Positions 52,895-62,704 of a DNA stretch of 64,000 nucleotides are shown here, piece after piece. This DNA comes from Sphingobium naphthae. GTDB lineage: Bacteria; Pseudomonadota; Alphaproteobacteria; Sphingomonadales; Sphingomonadaceae. Numbering within the stretch: position 1 is the stretch's first letter; each line of letters begins with the position of its first letter. The translations under genes and the position numbers were made by a program. Below the pieces are notes generated by a model. The model ran no database searches and was not told the origin of the DNA. It saw only the letters and a list, made by a program, of their open reading frames with translations. The stretch spans positions 124,001 to 188,000 of the forward strand of contig NZ_JAJGNO010000009.1 of the NCBI RefSeq assembly GCF_020782235.1. Reading direction: 5' to 3'.

Positions 52895-54217
52895 CTATCC
52901 CTTGGGCGATGGTCCCGGCGGCACCGGGATGACCGGCGTGATCTTCACCGTTTCGAACCGCTCCTTGCGCCGCACGCCGGCAAGGCCGGTGTCGGTCGGC
53001 ACGGCCGCCGCCACGCGCCGCCGCATGCACTGATCCTTGGGGCGCGGCGTCTGGTCGCAATTCCACAAGGCCCGCTGCAGTCCGCTGCCGGCATTGTGGA
53101 TATAGGCAAAGCTCATCTTGTCGAGTTGCGCATCGCTGAGCGGCAGCTTGGCCGGCGTCGCGCCTGGCTTCCAGGCCATGATGCGGCATTCGAGCCGCCC
53201 GGCGCAAAAGGTGCGGGCAAGCGCTGGCCAGCCGTCGGGCGATCCACTGCCCGGCAGTTCGACCAGGAAGCTCTTGCCGTCGGGACCCAGCACCGCCAGC
53301 TTCACGCCGGCGACCGATTTCCCCAGCATATCCGCGCCGATCGCCTGCTTGGGCTGCGCCGCCAGCTCGGCCGCGCCGGTGCCGGCCACCAGCACCGGTG
53401 GACCGTCCAGCGCCGCCGGCGCGCCGCCGCCTTCATGCGCGGGCGAAAGCCGCGCGATCTTGCCGATCAGCGGTTCGCCGCCGTCCCGCTTGAAACGGAA
53501 GGCGGGTGGCGTTCCCCACCATCCGCGCCAGCGGAAGAAGAGATGCGTGCCGACCGATGTGATCTTGTCCAGGCTGCCGCTCCAATAGGGCACGACCCAG
53601 TCGGTGTGATAATGGGTGGCATAGCCGACCGGCTTGTAGACCTTGCCCGCCAGCGCCGCTCTGGCGATCTCCCGCGCCCGGCTCCAGGCCGCGGCGCCCG
53701 GCGTGCGCGCCAGCGCGCCGTCGCAGGTGAAGGTGAACTGGCAGCCGGTTCGCCGCTCCTGCCCCTGGAACACGACCCCGCACACGGTCTTTGGAAAGGC
53801 GGGATGGCGCACCCGGTTCAGCACGACCTGCGCCACCGCCTGCTCGCCGACCGCATCGTCGCCGGCCTCGTACAGTTCCGCCGCCGCCAGGCAGTCGACC
53901 GCCCGCGCCAGATCCTCCTCCGATCCGGAAAAGACGAACGGCCGCGCCGCCGGATTGGCGAGCCGGGAAAAGGGCACGGCCGCATTGAACCGGCGCGCTT
54001 CGTCCCGGTCCAGCGCATAGACCTCGACCGGTTCGACCGGCGGCGGCGGGGTCGGCGGCCGCGCCGTCCGCACCGCCGCCGCTCGCGAGGACCGCGGCCC
54101 CGTCACGGTGGCGCGCGGGCGCGTTTCCCATCCGGCCACCGCCATGGGCAGGCCGATCAGGATCAGCGCCCAGGCGATCCAGGCGAGCGGAGAGGGGGCG
54201 TCGGCGCGCGCGGCCAT
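52895..54217 (-). CDS. SleB-type cell-wall hydrolase, 440 aa
   Basis: A peptidoglycan hydrolase of the Hydrolase_2 (SleB/CwlJ) type with an N-terminal membrane anchor (WIAWALILIGLPMAVAGW, ~residues 12-29) and a proline-rich linker. The catalytic domain (~100-230) shows DCLAAAELYEAGDD (catalytic Glu), AVAQVVLNRVRHPAFP, QFTFTCDG and ATHYHTDWVVPYW. The C-terminal ~200 residues are a family extension with two Cys-containing segments. It faces the periplasm and probably acts in cell-wall turnover. It is separated from cysK by only nine bases and may be co-transcribed with it. Confidence 0.87.
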   Translation of the reverse strand: MAARADAPSPLAWIAWALILIGLPMAVAGWETRPRATVTGPRSSRAAAVRTARPPTPPPPVEPVEVYALDRDEARRFNAAVPFSRLANPAARPFVFSGSEEDLARAVDCLAAAELYEAGDDAVGEQAVAQVVLNRVRHPAFPKTVCGVVFQGQERRTGCQFTFTCDGALARTPGAAAWSRAREIARAALAGKVYKPVGYATHYHTDWVVPYWSGSLDKITSVGTHLFFRWRGWWGTPPAFRFKRDGGEPLIGKIARLSPAHEGGGAPAALDGPPVLVAGTGAAELAAQPKQAIGADMLGKSVAGVKLAVLGPDGKSFLVELPGSGSPDGWPALARTFCAGRLECRIMAWKPGATPAKLPLSDAQLDKMSFAYIHNAGSGLQRALWNCDQTPRPKDQCMRRRVAAAVPTDTGLAGVRRKERFETVKITPVIPVPPGPSPKG

Positions 54218-54226
54218 GGCGGCGTC

Positions 54227-55156
54227 TTATTCCGGCAGGAAGTCCGGCACCGACAGGTAACGCTCGCCGGTGTCATAGTTGAAGCCCAGCACCCGGCTGC
54301 CCGCCGGCAGGTCCTTCAGCTTCTGCGCGATGCCGGCCAGGGTTGCGCCGGACGAGATGCCGACCAGCATCCCTTCCTCCCGCGCGGCGCGGCGGGCATA
54401 GTCCTTGGCGTCGGCCGGGTCGACCTGCACCACGCCGTCCAGCAGCTGGGTATGCAGGTTCGCCGGGATGAAGCCCGCGCCGATGCCCTGGATCGGGTGC
54501 GGCCCGGGCTGACCGCCGCTGATCACGGGCGACAGCGTCGGCTCGACGGCGAAGACCTTGAGGGCGGGCCACTGCTTCTTGAGCACTTCGGCGACGCCCG
54601 TGATGTGGCCGCCCGTTCCCACGCCCGTGACCAGCGCATCGATCGGCGCATCGGCGAAATCGGCCAGGATTTCCTGCGCGGTGGTGCGCACATGTACGTC
54701 GATATTGGCGGGATTTTCGAACTGTTGCGGCATCCAGCTGCCCGGCGTCTGCGCAACCAGTTCCAGCGCGCGCTCGATCGCGCCCTTCATCCCCTTCTCG
54801 CGCGGCGTCAGGTCAAAGCTCGCGCCATAGGCCAGCATCAGCCGCCGCCGCTCGATCGACATGCTTTCGGGCATCACCAGCACCAGCTTGTAGCCCTTGA
54901 CCGCCGCCACCATGGCCAGCCCCACGCCGGTATTGCCCGACGTCGGTTCGATGATGGTGCCGCCCGGCTTCAGTTCGCCCGACGCCTCAGCCGCCTCGAT
55001 CATGGCGAGCGCGATGCGATCCTTGATCGACCCGCCGGGGTTTGACCGTTCCGACTTGATCCACACTTCGGTGCCTTCGGGCGCGTCGCCGAACAGGCGC
55101 TGCATCCGGATATGCGGCGTATGGCCGACGGTTTCGAGTATCGTGGCTGCTTTCAT
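54227..55156 (-). CDS. cysK: Cysteine synthase A (O-acetylserine sulfhydrylase), 309 aa
   Basis: A PLP enzyme that forms cysteine from O-acetylserine and sulfide. The PLP Lys lies in [12 protein letters not shown] (~residue 45), the substrate loop [11 protein letters not shown] at ~71, and the phosphate-binding [10 protein letters not shown] at ~177. The length is typical. The ATG overlaps the stop of the upstream MFS gene (ATGA), so they form an operon; the link between the two functions is not obvious. Confidence 0.94.
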   Translation of the reverse strand: MKAATILETVGHTPHIRMQRLFGDAPEGTEVWIKSERSNPGGSIKDRIALAMIEAAEASGELKPGGTIIEPTSGNTGVGLAMVAAVKGYKLVLVMPESMSIERRRLMLAYGASFDLTPREKGMKGAIERALELVAQTPGSWMPQQFENPANIDVHVRTTAQEILADFADAPIDALVTGVGTGGHITGVAEVLKKQWPALKVFAVEPTLSPVISGGQPGPHPIQGIGAGFIPANLHTQLLDGVVQVDPADAKDYARRAAREEGMLVGISSGATLAGIAQKLKDLPAGSRVLGFNYDTGERYLSVPDFLPE

Positions 55157-56460
55157 GATGCCTTCTCCTGGCTGATTTCCGCGCGCCCGATGTCGGGTGG
55201 GTCGAAGCTACGTGCAAGGCGCAATTCTGGAAAGAGGCGCGACCATAGCAAGGTGATGATGATCGCGCCGATGCCCCCGCCGATCACCGCGGCGACCGGC
55301 CCCACCAGCGCGGCGAGAAAGCCCGATTCCGCCTCACCCAGTTCGTTGGAGGCGGAAATGGTGAGCTGCGACAGGCTCGATACGCGACCGCGCATTGCGT
55401 CGGGCGTGTGGAGCTGCACCAGCGACTGGCGCACGAACACCGACACCATGTCCGCGCCGCCCAGCACGGCCAGCGCGCCCAGGCCGACCTCCATCGCCAG
55501 GTCGCGCGGCAGGAAGGCGGTGCAGCCGAAGATAATGGTCGCGATCCCGAACAGGATCACCGCGCCCAGCATCTTCAATCCCACTTCGCGCTTCATCGGG
55601 CGGAAGGAGAACCACAAGGCTGTCAGCCCCGCGCCGATCCCCGGCGCGGCGGCCAGATGCCCCAGGCCCGCCGATCCGACATGCAGAATGTCGCGGGCAT
55701 AGACCGGCAGCAGCGCCGTCGCCCCGGCCAGCAGCACCGCGAACAGGTCCAGCGTGATCGTCGCCAGCACCAGCCGGTTGCCCTTCACATAGGTGAAGCC
55801 GTCGATCATCTGGCGGATCGGGTGGCGTCCCATGTCGCGCGGCGGCTGCGGCACCGGCCCGATCATCAGCATCGCGCACAGCGCCACGGCGAACAGGCCC
55901 GCCGCCATGGCATAGGCGCCCCAGGGAGTCGCCGCATAGGCATAGCCGCCCAGCGCCGGCCCGGCGATCATGCCGACCTGCCACACGACCGACGATATGG
56001 CGATCGCATTGGGCAGCACTGCCGCCGGCACCAGATTGGGCGCAAGCGCGCCATAGGCCGGCCCGTTGAAGGCGCGGGCGATCCCCACCACCACCGCCAT
56101 GCCGAAGATCAGCGGCAGGCTGACCCAGCCTTCATAGGTGGCGAAGGCCAGCAGCGCCGACGCCGCCGTCAGCAGCGTCAACGTCACGCGCGTGATGATC
56201 CGCCGGTCATAATGATCCGCCACCCAGCCGGTGACGGGCGTCAGGAAGAACAGCGGCAGGAACTGCGCCAGCCCGATCAGCCCCAACTGTGCCGATGCGC
56301 CCGCCGTCGTCATCGTTTCGCGGGCGATATTATAGGCCTGCCATCCCAGCACGATCATCATGCCATATTGCGCCAGCACCGCCGCCAGCCGTCCGACCAG
56401 ATAGGCACGGAAATTGGCGAAGCGCAGCGGATGGCGGGGCAGGGCGTCAGGCTCGGTCAT
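55153..56460 (-). CDS. MFS transporter (EntS-like MFS_3 group), 435 aa
   Basis: A twelve-helix major facilitator. The signature [14 protein letters not shown] after helix 2 (~residue 61) matches the GxLxDRxxRR loop, and GRVSSLSQL near residue 360 is the equivalent late loop. It resembles the exporter group that includes enterobactin exporter EntS. It is divergent from a Fur-box siderophore receptor, so a siderophore role is possible, but its direct partner is cysK. Efflux of a thiol or cysteine precursor is an alternative. Confidence 0.85.
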   Translation of the reverse strand: MTEPDALPRHPLRFANFRAYLVGRLAAVLAQYGMMIVLGWQAYNIARETMTTAGASAQLGLIGLAQFLPLFFLTPVTGWVADHYDRRIITRVTLTLLTAASALLAFATYEGWVSLPLIFGMAVVVGIARAFNGPAYGALAPNLVPAAVLPNAIAISSVVWQVGMIAGPALGGYAYAATPWGAYAMAAGLFAVALCAMLMIGPVPQPPRDMGRHPIRQMIDGFTYVKGNRLVLATITLDLFAVLLAGATALLPVYARDILHVGSAGLGHLAAAPGIGAGLTALWFSFRPMKREVGLKMLGAVILFGIATIIFGCTAFLPRDLAMEVGLGALAVLGGADMVSVFVRQSLVQLHTPDAMRGRVSSLSQLTISASNELGEAESGFLAALVGPVAAVIGGGIGAIIITLLWSRLFPELRLARSFDPPDIGRAEISQEKAS

Positions 56461-56681
56461 GCCCGCGCCTTAGCCGTCGCAGGGGAGCCGGGCAACGGCC
56501 ACGCGCGTGGCAGATGCCACCGGCGGCCAGAGACTGCCGACGGCGCTGATCGCCCGCGCTCGACGGCTCTGTCCGGCAGGGGACGAGCAAGCTTCCCGCT
56601 TTCTTCTGAATCCAGAGCATCCCGGCCGCATCGGCGTCAGCACCTGACTGCTCTCCGTCAAAACACCGACAAAACAGCTAT

Positions 56682-56696
56682 TGCAAATTATTCGCA
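56682..56696 (+). promoter_or_regulatory. Probable Fur box
   Basis: TGCAAATTATTCGCA is a 7-1-7 near-palindrome of the iron-box type seen ahead of siderophore receptors in alphaproteobacteria. It lies 48 bases before the receptor ATG and could also affect the divergent MFS-cysK operon. Confidence 0.6.
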
Positions 56697-56743
56697 TTGT
56701 GATTAGCGGGCCGCAACGAACATATATGGGGGACAATCGCACC

Positions 56744-58885
56744 ATGACACGGACCTTCGCCTGGCTTTCCACTGCCGCCCTGTGCGCCTTCGCTGCGCCG
56801 GCCTTCGCTCAGTCGCCCGACGCTTCAAGCGCACCCGATGAAGAAACGATCGTCGTCACCGGCACCTACACGCTGCCCAACAAGATCGACACGGCGACCG
56901 GCCTTGGCCTCACCACGCTGGAAACGCCCCAGTCGGTCAGCATCATGACTGCGCAGCGCATTCTCGACCAGAATCTCATCACGGTGAAGGATGTCATCAC
57001 CAATGCGGTGGGCGTCGCAGCCAACGAATATGACGATGTGCGCAACACATTCTTCGCGCGCGGCTTCGAAATCCGCAACACGCAGATCGACGGCGTGCCG
57101 GCGGCCTGGACGCTGGCGGGCGCCAATGGCGAAACCAGCATCGACGTGTCGATCTACGAGCGAGTGGAGATCGTGCGCGGCGCGACCGGCCTGCTGTCGG
57201 GGGCGGGCGATCCGTCGGCCTCGGTCAATCTGGTGCGCAAACATGCCGACGCCACCGAACTCACCGGCTATGCGAACGCCAGCATCGGCAGCTGGGATAC
57301 GTGGCGCCTGTCCGCCGATGTCGCCGGTCCGCTGACCGCCGACGGTCGCATCCGCGCCCGCGTCGTCGGTCGCTATGAGGAAGGCGAAAGCTATATCGAC
57401 ATCCAGCACCGCAAGAAGTGGGTGCTCTATGGCGTGGTCGACGCCGACCTGACCGACAGCACGCTGGTGCGGGTTGGCATCAGCCACCAGGATACCGAGC
57501 CGCGCGGCGCGACCTGGGGCTCGCTGCCCACCTTCTACAGCGACGGCACGCTCACCGACCTGCCGCGCTCGCAGACGACGGCGGCGGACTGGACCTACTG
57601 GAACTCCACCAACCAGAATATCTTCGCCACCATACGCCAGGAATTCGGCGATCGCTGGAACCTCACGGTCAACTATAATCGCCTGAAAAACACCAGCGCG
57701 ACCCAGCTTCTCTATCTCTACGGCACCGTCGACAAGGAGACGGGCACGATGGATGGCACCAATCCCTACAAGTCCGCGGGCGAGAGCGTCCAGAACAGCT
57801 TCGACGCGCAGTTGAAGGGGCTGGTGCCGCTGTTCGGCCGCGATCATGAAGTCGTGCTCGGCGCGCTGCACAGCATCCTCAAGCGCCACACCGACAATTA
57901 TGAAGCGCCGATGCCCTGGCTCACCGACGTGCCGGTGATCGACCAGGAAGGCGTGCCCTATCCCGAGCCCGTCTGGGGCACCACGCCCGTGCGCAACGAG
58001 CAGGAGCGGATCAAGCAGACCGGCTATTATGGCGCCATGCGCCTCAACATCGCCGATCCATTCAAGATCATCCTGGGCGGCCGCATCGCCAGCTGGGAGC
58101 AGACCGGCTATGCCTGGGGGACCACCAGCGACTATGGCGATGACAATGTCTTCATCCCCTATGTCGGCGCGCTCTACGATCTGACGCCCAACCACCGCGT
58201 CTATGCCAGCTACACCAAGATCTTCCAGCCGCAGAATCTCTACGATCGCGAACGCCGGCTGCTCAATCCGCTCGATGGCAATGCCTATGAAATCGGCCTC
58301 AAGAGCAGCTTCTTCGGCGACGCGCTGCAGACTTCGGTCGCGCTGTTCCGCATCGAACAGGACAATGTCGGCCAGGTCGACGGAGAGCCGATCACCGTCA
58401 ACGGCCTGACCTTCCAGCCCTATCGCGCGGCGCAGGGAGTGGTGAGCAAGGGCTTCGAACTGGAAGCCACCGGCCAGCCGATGCCGGGCTGGAACGTCAA
58501 CGCCAGCTACAGCCAGTTCAAGGCCGAGGATGCGGACGATGTTCCCGCCAACACCGACCAGCCCCGCAAGCTGCTCAAGATCTTCACCACCTATGATCTG
58601 GGCGGTGCGCTCACCGGCCTCACCATCGGCGGTGGCGTCAACTATCGCAGCAAGGCCTATTCGGACGGGAACAACCCCGTAACCGGCGACGCCTTCCGCT
58701 TCCAGCAGGACGGCTATACGCTGGTCGCCCTGATGGCGCGCTACGCGGTGACGCCGCAGCTTCAGCTGCAGGCCAATGTCGACAATCTGTTCGACAAGAA
58801 ATTCTACAGCAATATGGGCTCTTTCAGCCAATATCGCTATGGCGCGCCGCGCAACTTCACCATCGGCGCAACCTACCGCTTCTGA
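56744..58885 (+). CDS. TonB-dependent siderophore receptor (FhuE/FpvA-like), 713 aa
   Basis: An outer-membrane ferric-siderophore transporter. The signal peptide is residues ~1-22 (cleavage after AFA), a TonB-box-like EETIVVTGT is near residue 34, the plug follows (ETPQSVSIMTAQRI, FFARGFEIRNTQIDGVP, VEIVRGATGLLSGAGDPSAS) and the barrel ends in TIGATYRF with a terminal Phe. The plug motifs are those of the FhuE/FpvA/FoxA group (hydroxamate or mixed siderophores). ATG 56744 follows GGGGGA by ten bases; the upstream ATGs in frame would extend the signal peptide without reason. A Fur box precedes it. Confidence 0.93.
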   Translation: MTRTFAWLSTAALCAFAAPAFAQSPDASSAPDEETIVVTGTYTLPNKIDTATGLGLTTLETPQSVSIMTAQRILDQNLITVKDVITNAVGVAANEYDDVRNTFFARGFEIRNTQIDGVPAAWTLAGANGETSIDVSIYERVEIVRGATGLLSGAGDPSASVNLVRKHADATELTGYANASIGSWDTWRLSADVAGPLTADGRIRARVVGRYEEGESYIDIQHRKKWVLYGVVDADLTDSTLVRVGISHQDTEPRGATWGSLPTFYSDGTLTDLPRSQTTAADWTYWNSTNQNIFATIRQEFGDRWNLTVNYNRLKNTSATQLLYLYGTVDKETGTMDGTNPYKSAGESVQNSFDAQLKGLVPLFGRDHEVVLGALHSILKRHTDNYEAPMPWLTDVPVIDQEGVPYPEPVWGTTPVRNEQERIKQTGYYGAMRLNIADPFKIILGGRIASWEQTGYAWGTTSDYGDDNVFIPYVGALYDLTPNHRVYASYTKIFQPQNLYDRERRLLNPLDGNAYEIGLKSSFFGDALQTSVALFRIEQDNVGQVDGEPITVNGLTFQPYRAAQGVVSKGFELEATGQPMPGWNVNASYSQFKAEDADDVPANTDQPRKLLKIFTTYDLGGALTGLTIGGGVNYRSKAYSDGNNPVTGDAFRFQQDGYTLVALMARYAVTPQLQLQANVDNLFDKKFYSNMGSFSQYRYGAPRNFTIGATYRF

Positions 58886-58894
58886 TGCGGCCGG

Positions 58895-58918
58895 GGGACG
58901 CGGCGCGCGCCGCGTCCC
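58895..58918. terminator. 24-bp perfect palindrome between convergent genes
   Basis: A self-complementary sequence with 12-bp arms (GGGACGCGGCGC and its complement) directly after the siderophore receptor stop and touching the stop of the minus-strand lipoprotein gene. It probably acts as a shared 3' end for both; no T-run is present. Confidence 0.6.
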
Positions 58919-59401
58919 TCAATCCGCCACGGCCACCTCATAGGCGTCGCCGCTCGTCCCGACAGGATAGACCGAGGCGCTGAAACTGCCCTCGACATAG
59001 AGGACGCGGCCGCCCGGCATCGCCTGCACGAACTGGCGGGCATAATCGTCCAGGCGGCGCCATTTGCCCCAGCCCTGCAGGTCGTCGGCGCTCGCCAGCC
59101 GCGCCGTCACGTCGGCGCAGGGTTCTTCCCAGAACAGCGTGTCGGGCGCATGGCCAGCATAGGCATAAGCGATCTTGCAGGCGGGCTTGCCGCGCAGGGT
59201 GAAATCGCTCTTGCCCAGCAGGCGCGACTGCGCGCTTGCACTGGTCGTTCGCGCCGTGATGGCCCCAGGGGCAGGGGCAGGGGCTGCGGCAGGCGCGCCA
59301 GTCTCCTCCACCTGTCGCTCGGATGCGTCGCCCGCCGGTGCGCAGCCCGCACTCGCCAGCAGCATCATCGCCCCGGCCGGGGCCAGCCTCCATCGCCGCA
59401 T
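58919..59401 (-). CDS. Hypothetical lipoprotein, 160 aa
   Basis: A lipoprotein signal peptide with lipobox LASAGC (Cys near residue 20), an Ala/Pro-rich linker to residue ~50, then a small domain with two further Cys residues (KPACKIAYAY and EEPCADV) that may form a disulfide in the periplasm. I do not recognise the family. It lies 17 bases after the LysM-hydrolase gene on the same strand, which hints at a shared envelope role. Confidence 0.75.
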   Translation of the reverse strand: MRRWRLAPAGAMMLLASAGCAPAGDASERQVEETGAPAAAPAPAPGAITARTTSASAQSRLLGKSDFTLRGKPACKIAYAYAGHAPDTLFWEEPCADVTARLASADDLQGWGKWRRLDDYARQFVQAMPGGRVLYVEGSFSASVYPVGTSGDAYEVAVAD

Positions 59402-59418
59402 CGCGTCAGTTCCTCGGT

Positions 59419-60756
59419 TCAGTCCGGGTCGAACTCCACATGCAGATGATTGTTGCTGCTGTTGGCGAAAGTTTCAAACTCCACATCATAGCGTTCGCCC
59501 AATATCGCGCGCACTTCGTCCTGAAAGGCTTGGCCCTGCGCCGCGCTGATATTGTTGCCCCGGAAATCGAGCGCCTGGTCGCTATAATGGAGCGACCCGT
59601 TCATGTGGCGGCTGTCATTGCCCGACGTGATGACCGGGGTGGGCAGCCCCAGCCGCTGCGCCGCCTGCGCGACCGCGCGGATTGCCGGCTCCATCTCGGC
59701 GTCCAGCCGGCTGATCTGCACCGCCTCGCTCTTCACCTGCACGCCATTGTCCGCCGCCACGGCGCGCCCATCGATCGGTCCGCCGGCCGGCGTCTCGGCA
59801 GCCGGCGCAGTTTCGGCCGCCGCAGCCCCGGGCAGCGCCACGGCGAAGTCGTCGGGACGGTAGCGGTCCAGTTCGGGCACCGTGCCATGATGATGGACCG
59901 CATCCCCCCGGCCCAGCACCGGCCCGTCCAGCGCATTGATCCAGCCCAGATTATTGGGGCTGCTGTAATTGGGATTGGCATAATTGAGGTGCGAGCCCAC
60001 CGAGGACGGCGTGCCCGCCGCGCGCTCGGCCAGATAATCGTCGACCATCTGATCGACGCGGGTGCTGATCTGGCTTTCGGGAATATCCTCCACCGCATTG
60101 CGCCCGTCGGCGCGCGCGATCGGCCCATTGATGTCGGAAAACTGATTATAGGCGTTCACCACGTCCGACACGCTGTCGCCCCAATGGCCCGACGCGGTGC
60201 GGTTCAGGATGGTGTCGATGATGCCATGCGCCTGCGCGTCGCCGGCCGACTGCACCCATTCGGTCTGCAGCGTCTTCTTGATGTTGGTGATGTCGGTTTC
60301 GCTCAGCGCCAGCGTGCCGCCCTCGACCCGCGTCGCGCCCTCGACCGGCGCGGCCTGCTGCGTTTCCGTCGCGGGCGCAGCTGTATCGTTGGCCGGGATC
60401 GACAGCTGGTCGCCCGGGAAGATGCGATTGGGGTCAGCGATCTGCGGATTGGCCGACAGCAACGCGTCCAGCCCCACGCCGTGGCGGGCCGCGATCTTGC
60501 CCAGCGTGTCGCCAAACGCGACCTCATAGCCCTGCGCGGCGCCCGCCGGCAGCGTCAGCTGGTCGCCGACATGGATCAGGTCGGGATTGCGGATGTCGTT
60601 GAGCGCCGCCAGCGTGCCGACATCGGTGCCGTAACGCTGCGCGATCTGCGACAGCGTCTCGCCCGCGCGGACCTGATGGATCCCGCCAGGCTCGTTCGTC
60701 GCTGTCTGCACATTGTTGGTCGCGCCGCTTTCGGCCGCAGAAACGCCACTCACCAT
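59419..60756 (-). CDS. LysM-LysM, SleB-like and M15-like multi-domain cell-wall protein, 445 aa
   Basis: Two LysM peptidoglycan-binding domains lie at ~28-70 (HQVRAGETLSQIAQRYGTDV) and ~75-118 (YEVAFGDTLGKIAARHGVGL). A central region at ~155-285 recalls cell-wall hydrolases of the SleB kind (AQAHGIIDTILNRTASGHW, SVSDVVNAYNQFSDI). The last ~100 residues resemble D,D-peptidase M15-like zinc domains: SRHMNGSLHYSDQALDFRG supplies His and Asp ligands and HLHVEFD the final His. No signal peptide is evident, so the export route is unclear. GGAG precedes the ATG. The combination of binding and two hydrolase-like domains is unusual. Confidence 0.8.
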   Translation of the reverse strand: MVSGVSAAESGATNNVQTATNEPGGIHQVRAGETLSQIAQRYGTDVGTLAALNDIRNPDLIHVGDQLTLPAGAAQGYEVAFGDTLGKIAARHGVGLDALLSANPQIADPNRIFPGDQLSIPANDTAAPATETQQAAPVEGATRVEGGTLALSETDITNIKKTLQTEWVQSAGDAQAHGIIDTILNRTASGHWGDSVSDVVNAYNQFSDINGPIARADGRNAVEDIPESQISTRVDQMVDDYLAERAAGTPSSVGSHLNYANPNYSSPNNLGWINALDGPVLGRGDAVHHHGTVPELDRYRPDDFAVALPGAAAAETAPAAETPAGGPIDGRAVAADNGVQVKSEAVQISRLDAEMEPAIRAVAQAAQRLGLPTPVITSGNDSRHMNGSLHYSDQALDFRGNNISAAQGQAFQDEVRAILGERYDVEFETFANSSNNHLHVEFDPD

Positions 60757-60944
60757 CGACCCTGCTCCTGTTGTTGCGTCAGGGCAGGATAGTCTCAGGC
60801 GCTGGCCGCCTCGTCTCTAGTCGGACCGACTAGGAAGTGCGATTTAACGCGCGTCAGCCGCCATCCATCGATCCCATAACCATATGGCTATGAGTGCATG
60901 TTGAAAATAGCCGCGCATATGTCCTCTTCGCTGTCGGCTTGCGG

Positions 60945-62555
60945 CTATTTGAACAGGCCGCCCAATAGGCCGCGCACCAGTCGACCCGCGATCCCGCCCG
61001 ATGCCTTGCGCCGCGACGATCCGCCGAACACCGCGCGGCCTAGTTCGTTGGCGACCTGCCGCCCGACCGAGGACGCGGCCGATCGCGTGGCCGATTGCAC
61101 CGCGCGGTCGAAGTTGCTCGGCCGCGCCGCCTCGCGCGCCTGGCGCTTCAGCTCCGCCTCGCGCTGCTTGGCTTCCAGCCTGGCCTGCGCGGCCGCCGCT
61201 TTCTCCGCTTCCGCCTCGGCCTTTTGCGCCTGCGCCGCCGCCGCGGCCGCTTCCGCCCGCGCCGCCAGTATCTCTTCCGCCGACTCCCGGTTGACGGCAT
61301 CGTCATATTTGCCGGCATAGGGGGAAGTGGACTGGATGATCGCGCGCTCCTTGGGATCGATCGGCGCCAGGCGCGATCGCGGCGGGGCGATCAGCGTCCG
61401 CTGCACGATGCCAGGCGCGCCATCCTCCTGCAACAGGGACACCAGCGCTTCGCCCACCTTCATTTCGGTAATCGCCGTCTCCACGTCCAGATCCGGGTTG
61501 ATGCGGAAAGTCTCGCCCGCCGCCTTGACTGCCTTCTGGTCGCGCGGGGTGAAAGCGCGCAGGGCATGTTGCACGCGATTGCCCAGCTGCCCCGCCACAT
61601 CCTCCGGCACGTCGATCGGGTTCTGCGTCACGAAATAGACGCCGACGCCCTTCGACCGGATCAGCCGTACCACCTGCTCGATCTTGTCGATGAGCGCCTT
61701 GGGCGCGTCCTCGAACAGCAGATGCGCCTCGTCGAAGAAGAAGACCAGCTTGGGCTTGTCCGGGTCGCCGACCTCGGGCAGCGTCTCGAACAGCTCGGAC
61801 AGCAGCCACAGCAGGAAGGTCGCATAGAGCTTGGGGCTCTGCATCAGCCGGTCGGCAGCCAATATGTTGATATAGCCGCGGCCCTTTTCATCCACTTGCA
61901 GCATGTCGTGGATGTCGAGCGCCGGCTCGCCGAAGAAATGATCGCCGCCCTGGGAGTCCAGCTGCAGCAATTGCCGCTGGATCGCGCCGACACTCGCCTT
62001 GCTGACGTTGCCGTAGCGCGTGGTGAGATCGCTGGCGTTGTCGGCACAATGGGCCAGCATCGCCTGCAGGTCGCCCAGGTCCAGCAGCAGCAGCCCTTCC
62101 TCATCGGCATATTTGAACGCGATCGATAGCACGCCTTCCTGCGTGTCGTTCAGCCCCATCAGCCGCGCCAGCAGCAATGGCCCCATCTCGCTGACGGTCG
62201 TGCGGATCGGATGACCCTGCTGCCCATAGAGATCCCAGAAGATGGCGGGATTGTCGGCATAGCTATAGTCGCTGACGCCGATCGCCTTCGCGCGCGCGAC
62301 CAGCGCGTCGGCATTTTTCGCGGTCGGCGATCCCGCCATGGCGATGCCCGACAGATCGCCTTTCACATCGGCCAGGAACACGGGCACCCCGCGCGCGGAA
62401 AATCCCTCCGCCATGGTCTGGAGCGTCACCGTCTTGCCCGTGCCGGTCGCGCCCGCAATCAGCCCGTGGCGATTGGCGCGGCGCAGGTTCAGCATCTGGG
62501 CGATGCCGCCGTCCTTCTCCGGCGCGCCAAGACCGATGAAAATGCTCTCGCTCAT
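60945..62555 (-). CDS. HerA-like ATPase (DUF853), 536 aa
   Basis: An AAA+/FtsK-HerA superfamily ATPase like E. coli YjgR. Walker [15 protein letters not shown] lies at residues ~35-48, Walker [15 protein letters not shown] near 268, and a sensor segment [14 protein letters not shown] near 305. The C-terminal ~120 residues are an Ala/Glu/Lys-rich coiled coil followed by a glycine-rich hydrophobic end ([15 protein letters not shown]). The role is not established; DNA translocation or nucleic-acid processing is inferred from the fold. Confidence 0.9.
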   Translation of the reverse strand: MSESIFIGLGAPEKDGGIAQMLNLRRANRHGLIAGATGTGKTVTLQTMAEGFSARGVPVFLADVKGDLSGIAMAGSPTAKNADALVARAKAIGVSDYSYADNPAIFWDLYGQQGHPIRTTVSEMGPLLLARLMGLNDTQEGVLSIAFKYADEEGLLLLDLGDLQAMLAHCADNASDLTTRYGNVSKASVGAIQRQLLQLDSQGGDHFFGEPALDIHDMLQVDEKGRGYINILAADRLMQSPKLYATFLLWLLSELFETLPEVGDPDKPKLVFFFDEAHLLFEDAPKALIDKIEQVVRLIRSKGVGVYFVTQNPIDVPEDVAGQLGNRVQHALRAFTPRDQKAVKAAGETFRINPDLDVETAITEMKVGEALVSLLQEDGAPGIVQRTLIAPPRSRLAPIDPKERAIIQSTSPYAGKYDDAVNRESAEEILAARAEAAAAAAQAQKAEAEAEKAAAAQARLEAKQREAELKRQAREAARPSNFDRAVQSATRSAASSVGRQVANELGRAVFGGSSRRKASGGIAGRLVRGLLGGLFK

Positions 62556-62704
62556 GCTCTACCCCCGAAAAAAGACCCGCTCGCCCTGCGCCGCCGGAGC
62601 GTCCGTCTCAGGGCGAGAGGAGAGCTACCGGAAGCGCAGCCCGAACGGGTCTGCTATGGCGGCTCCACCCTACAGAGCGGAGGCGCGAAACGGCAAGCGC
62701 GCCT

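Noticed and set aside
53096..55045. 649-codon plus-strand ORF opposite the SleB gene and cysK
   Set aside because: Spans two convincing opposite-strand genes and has low-complexity Arg/His/Gln composition.
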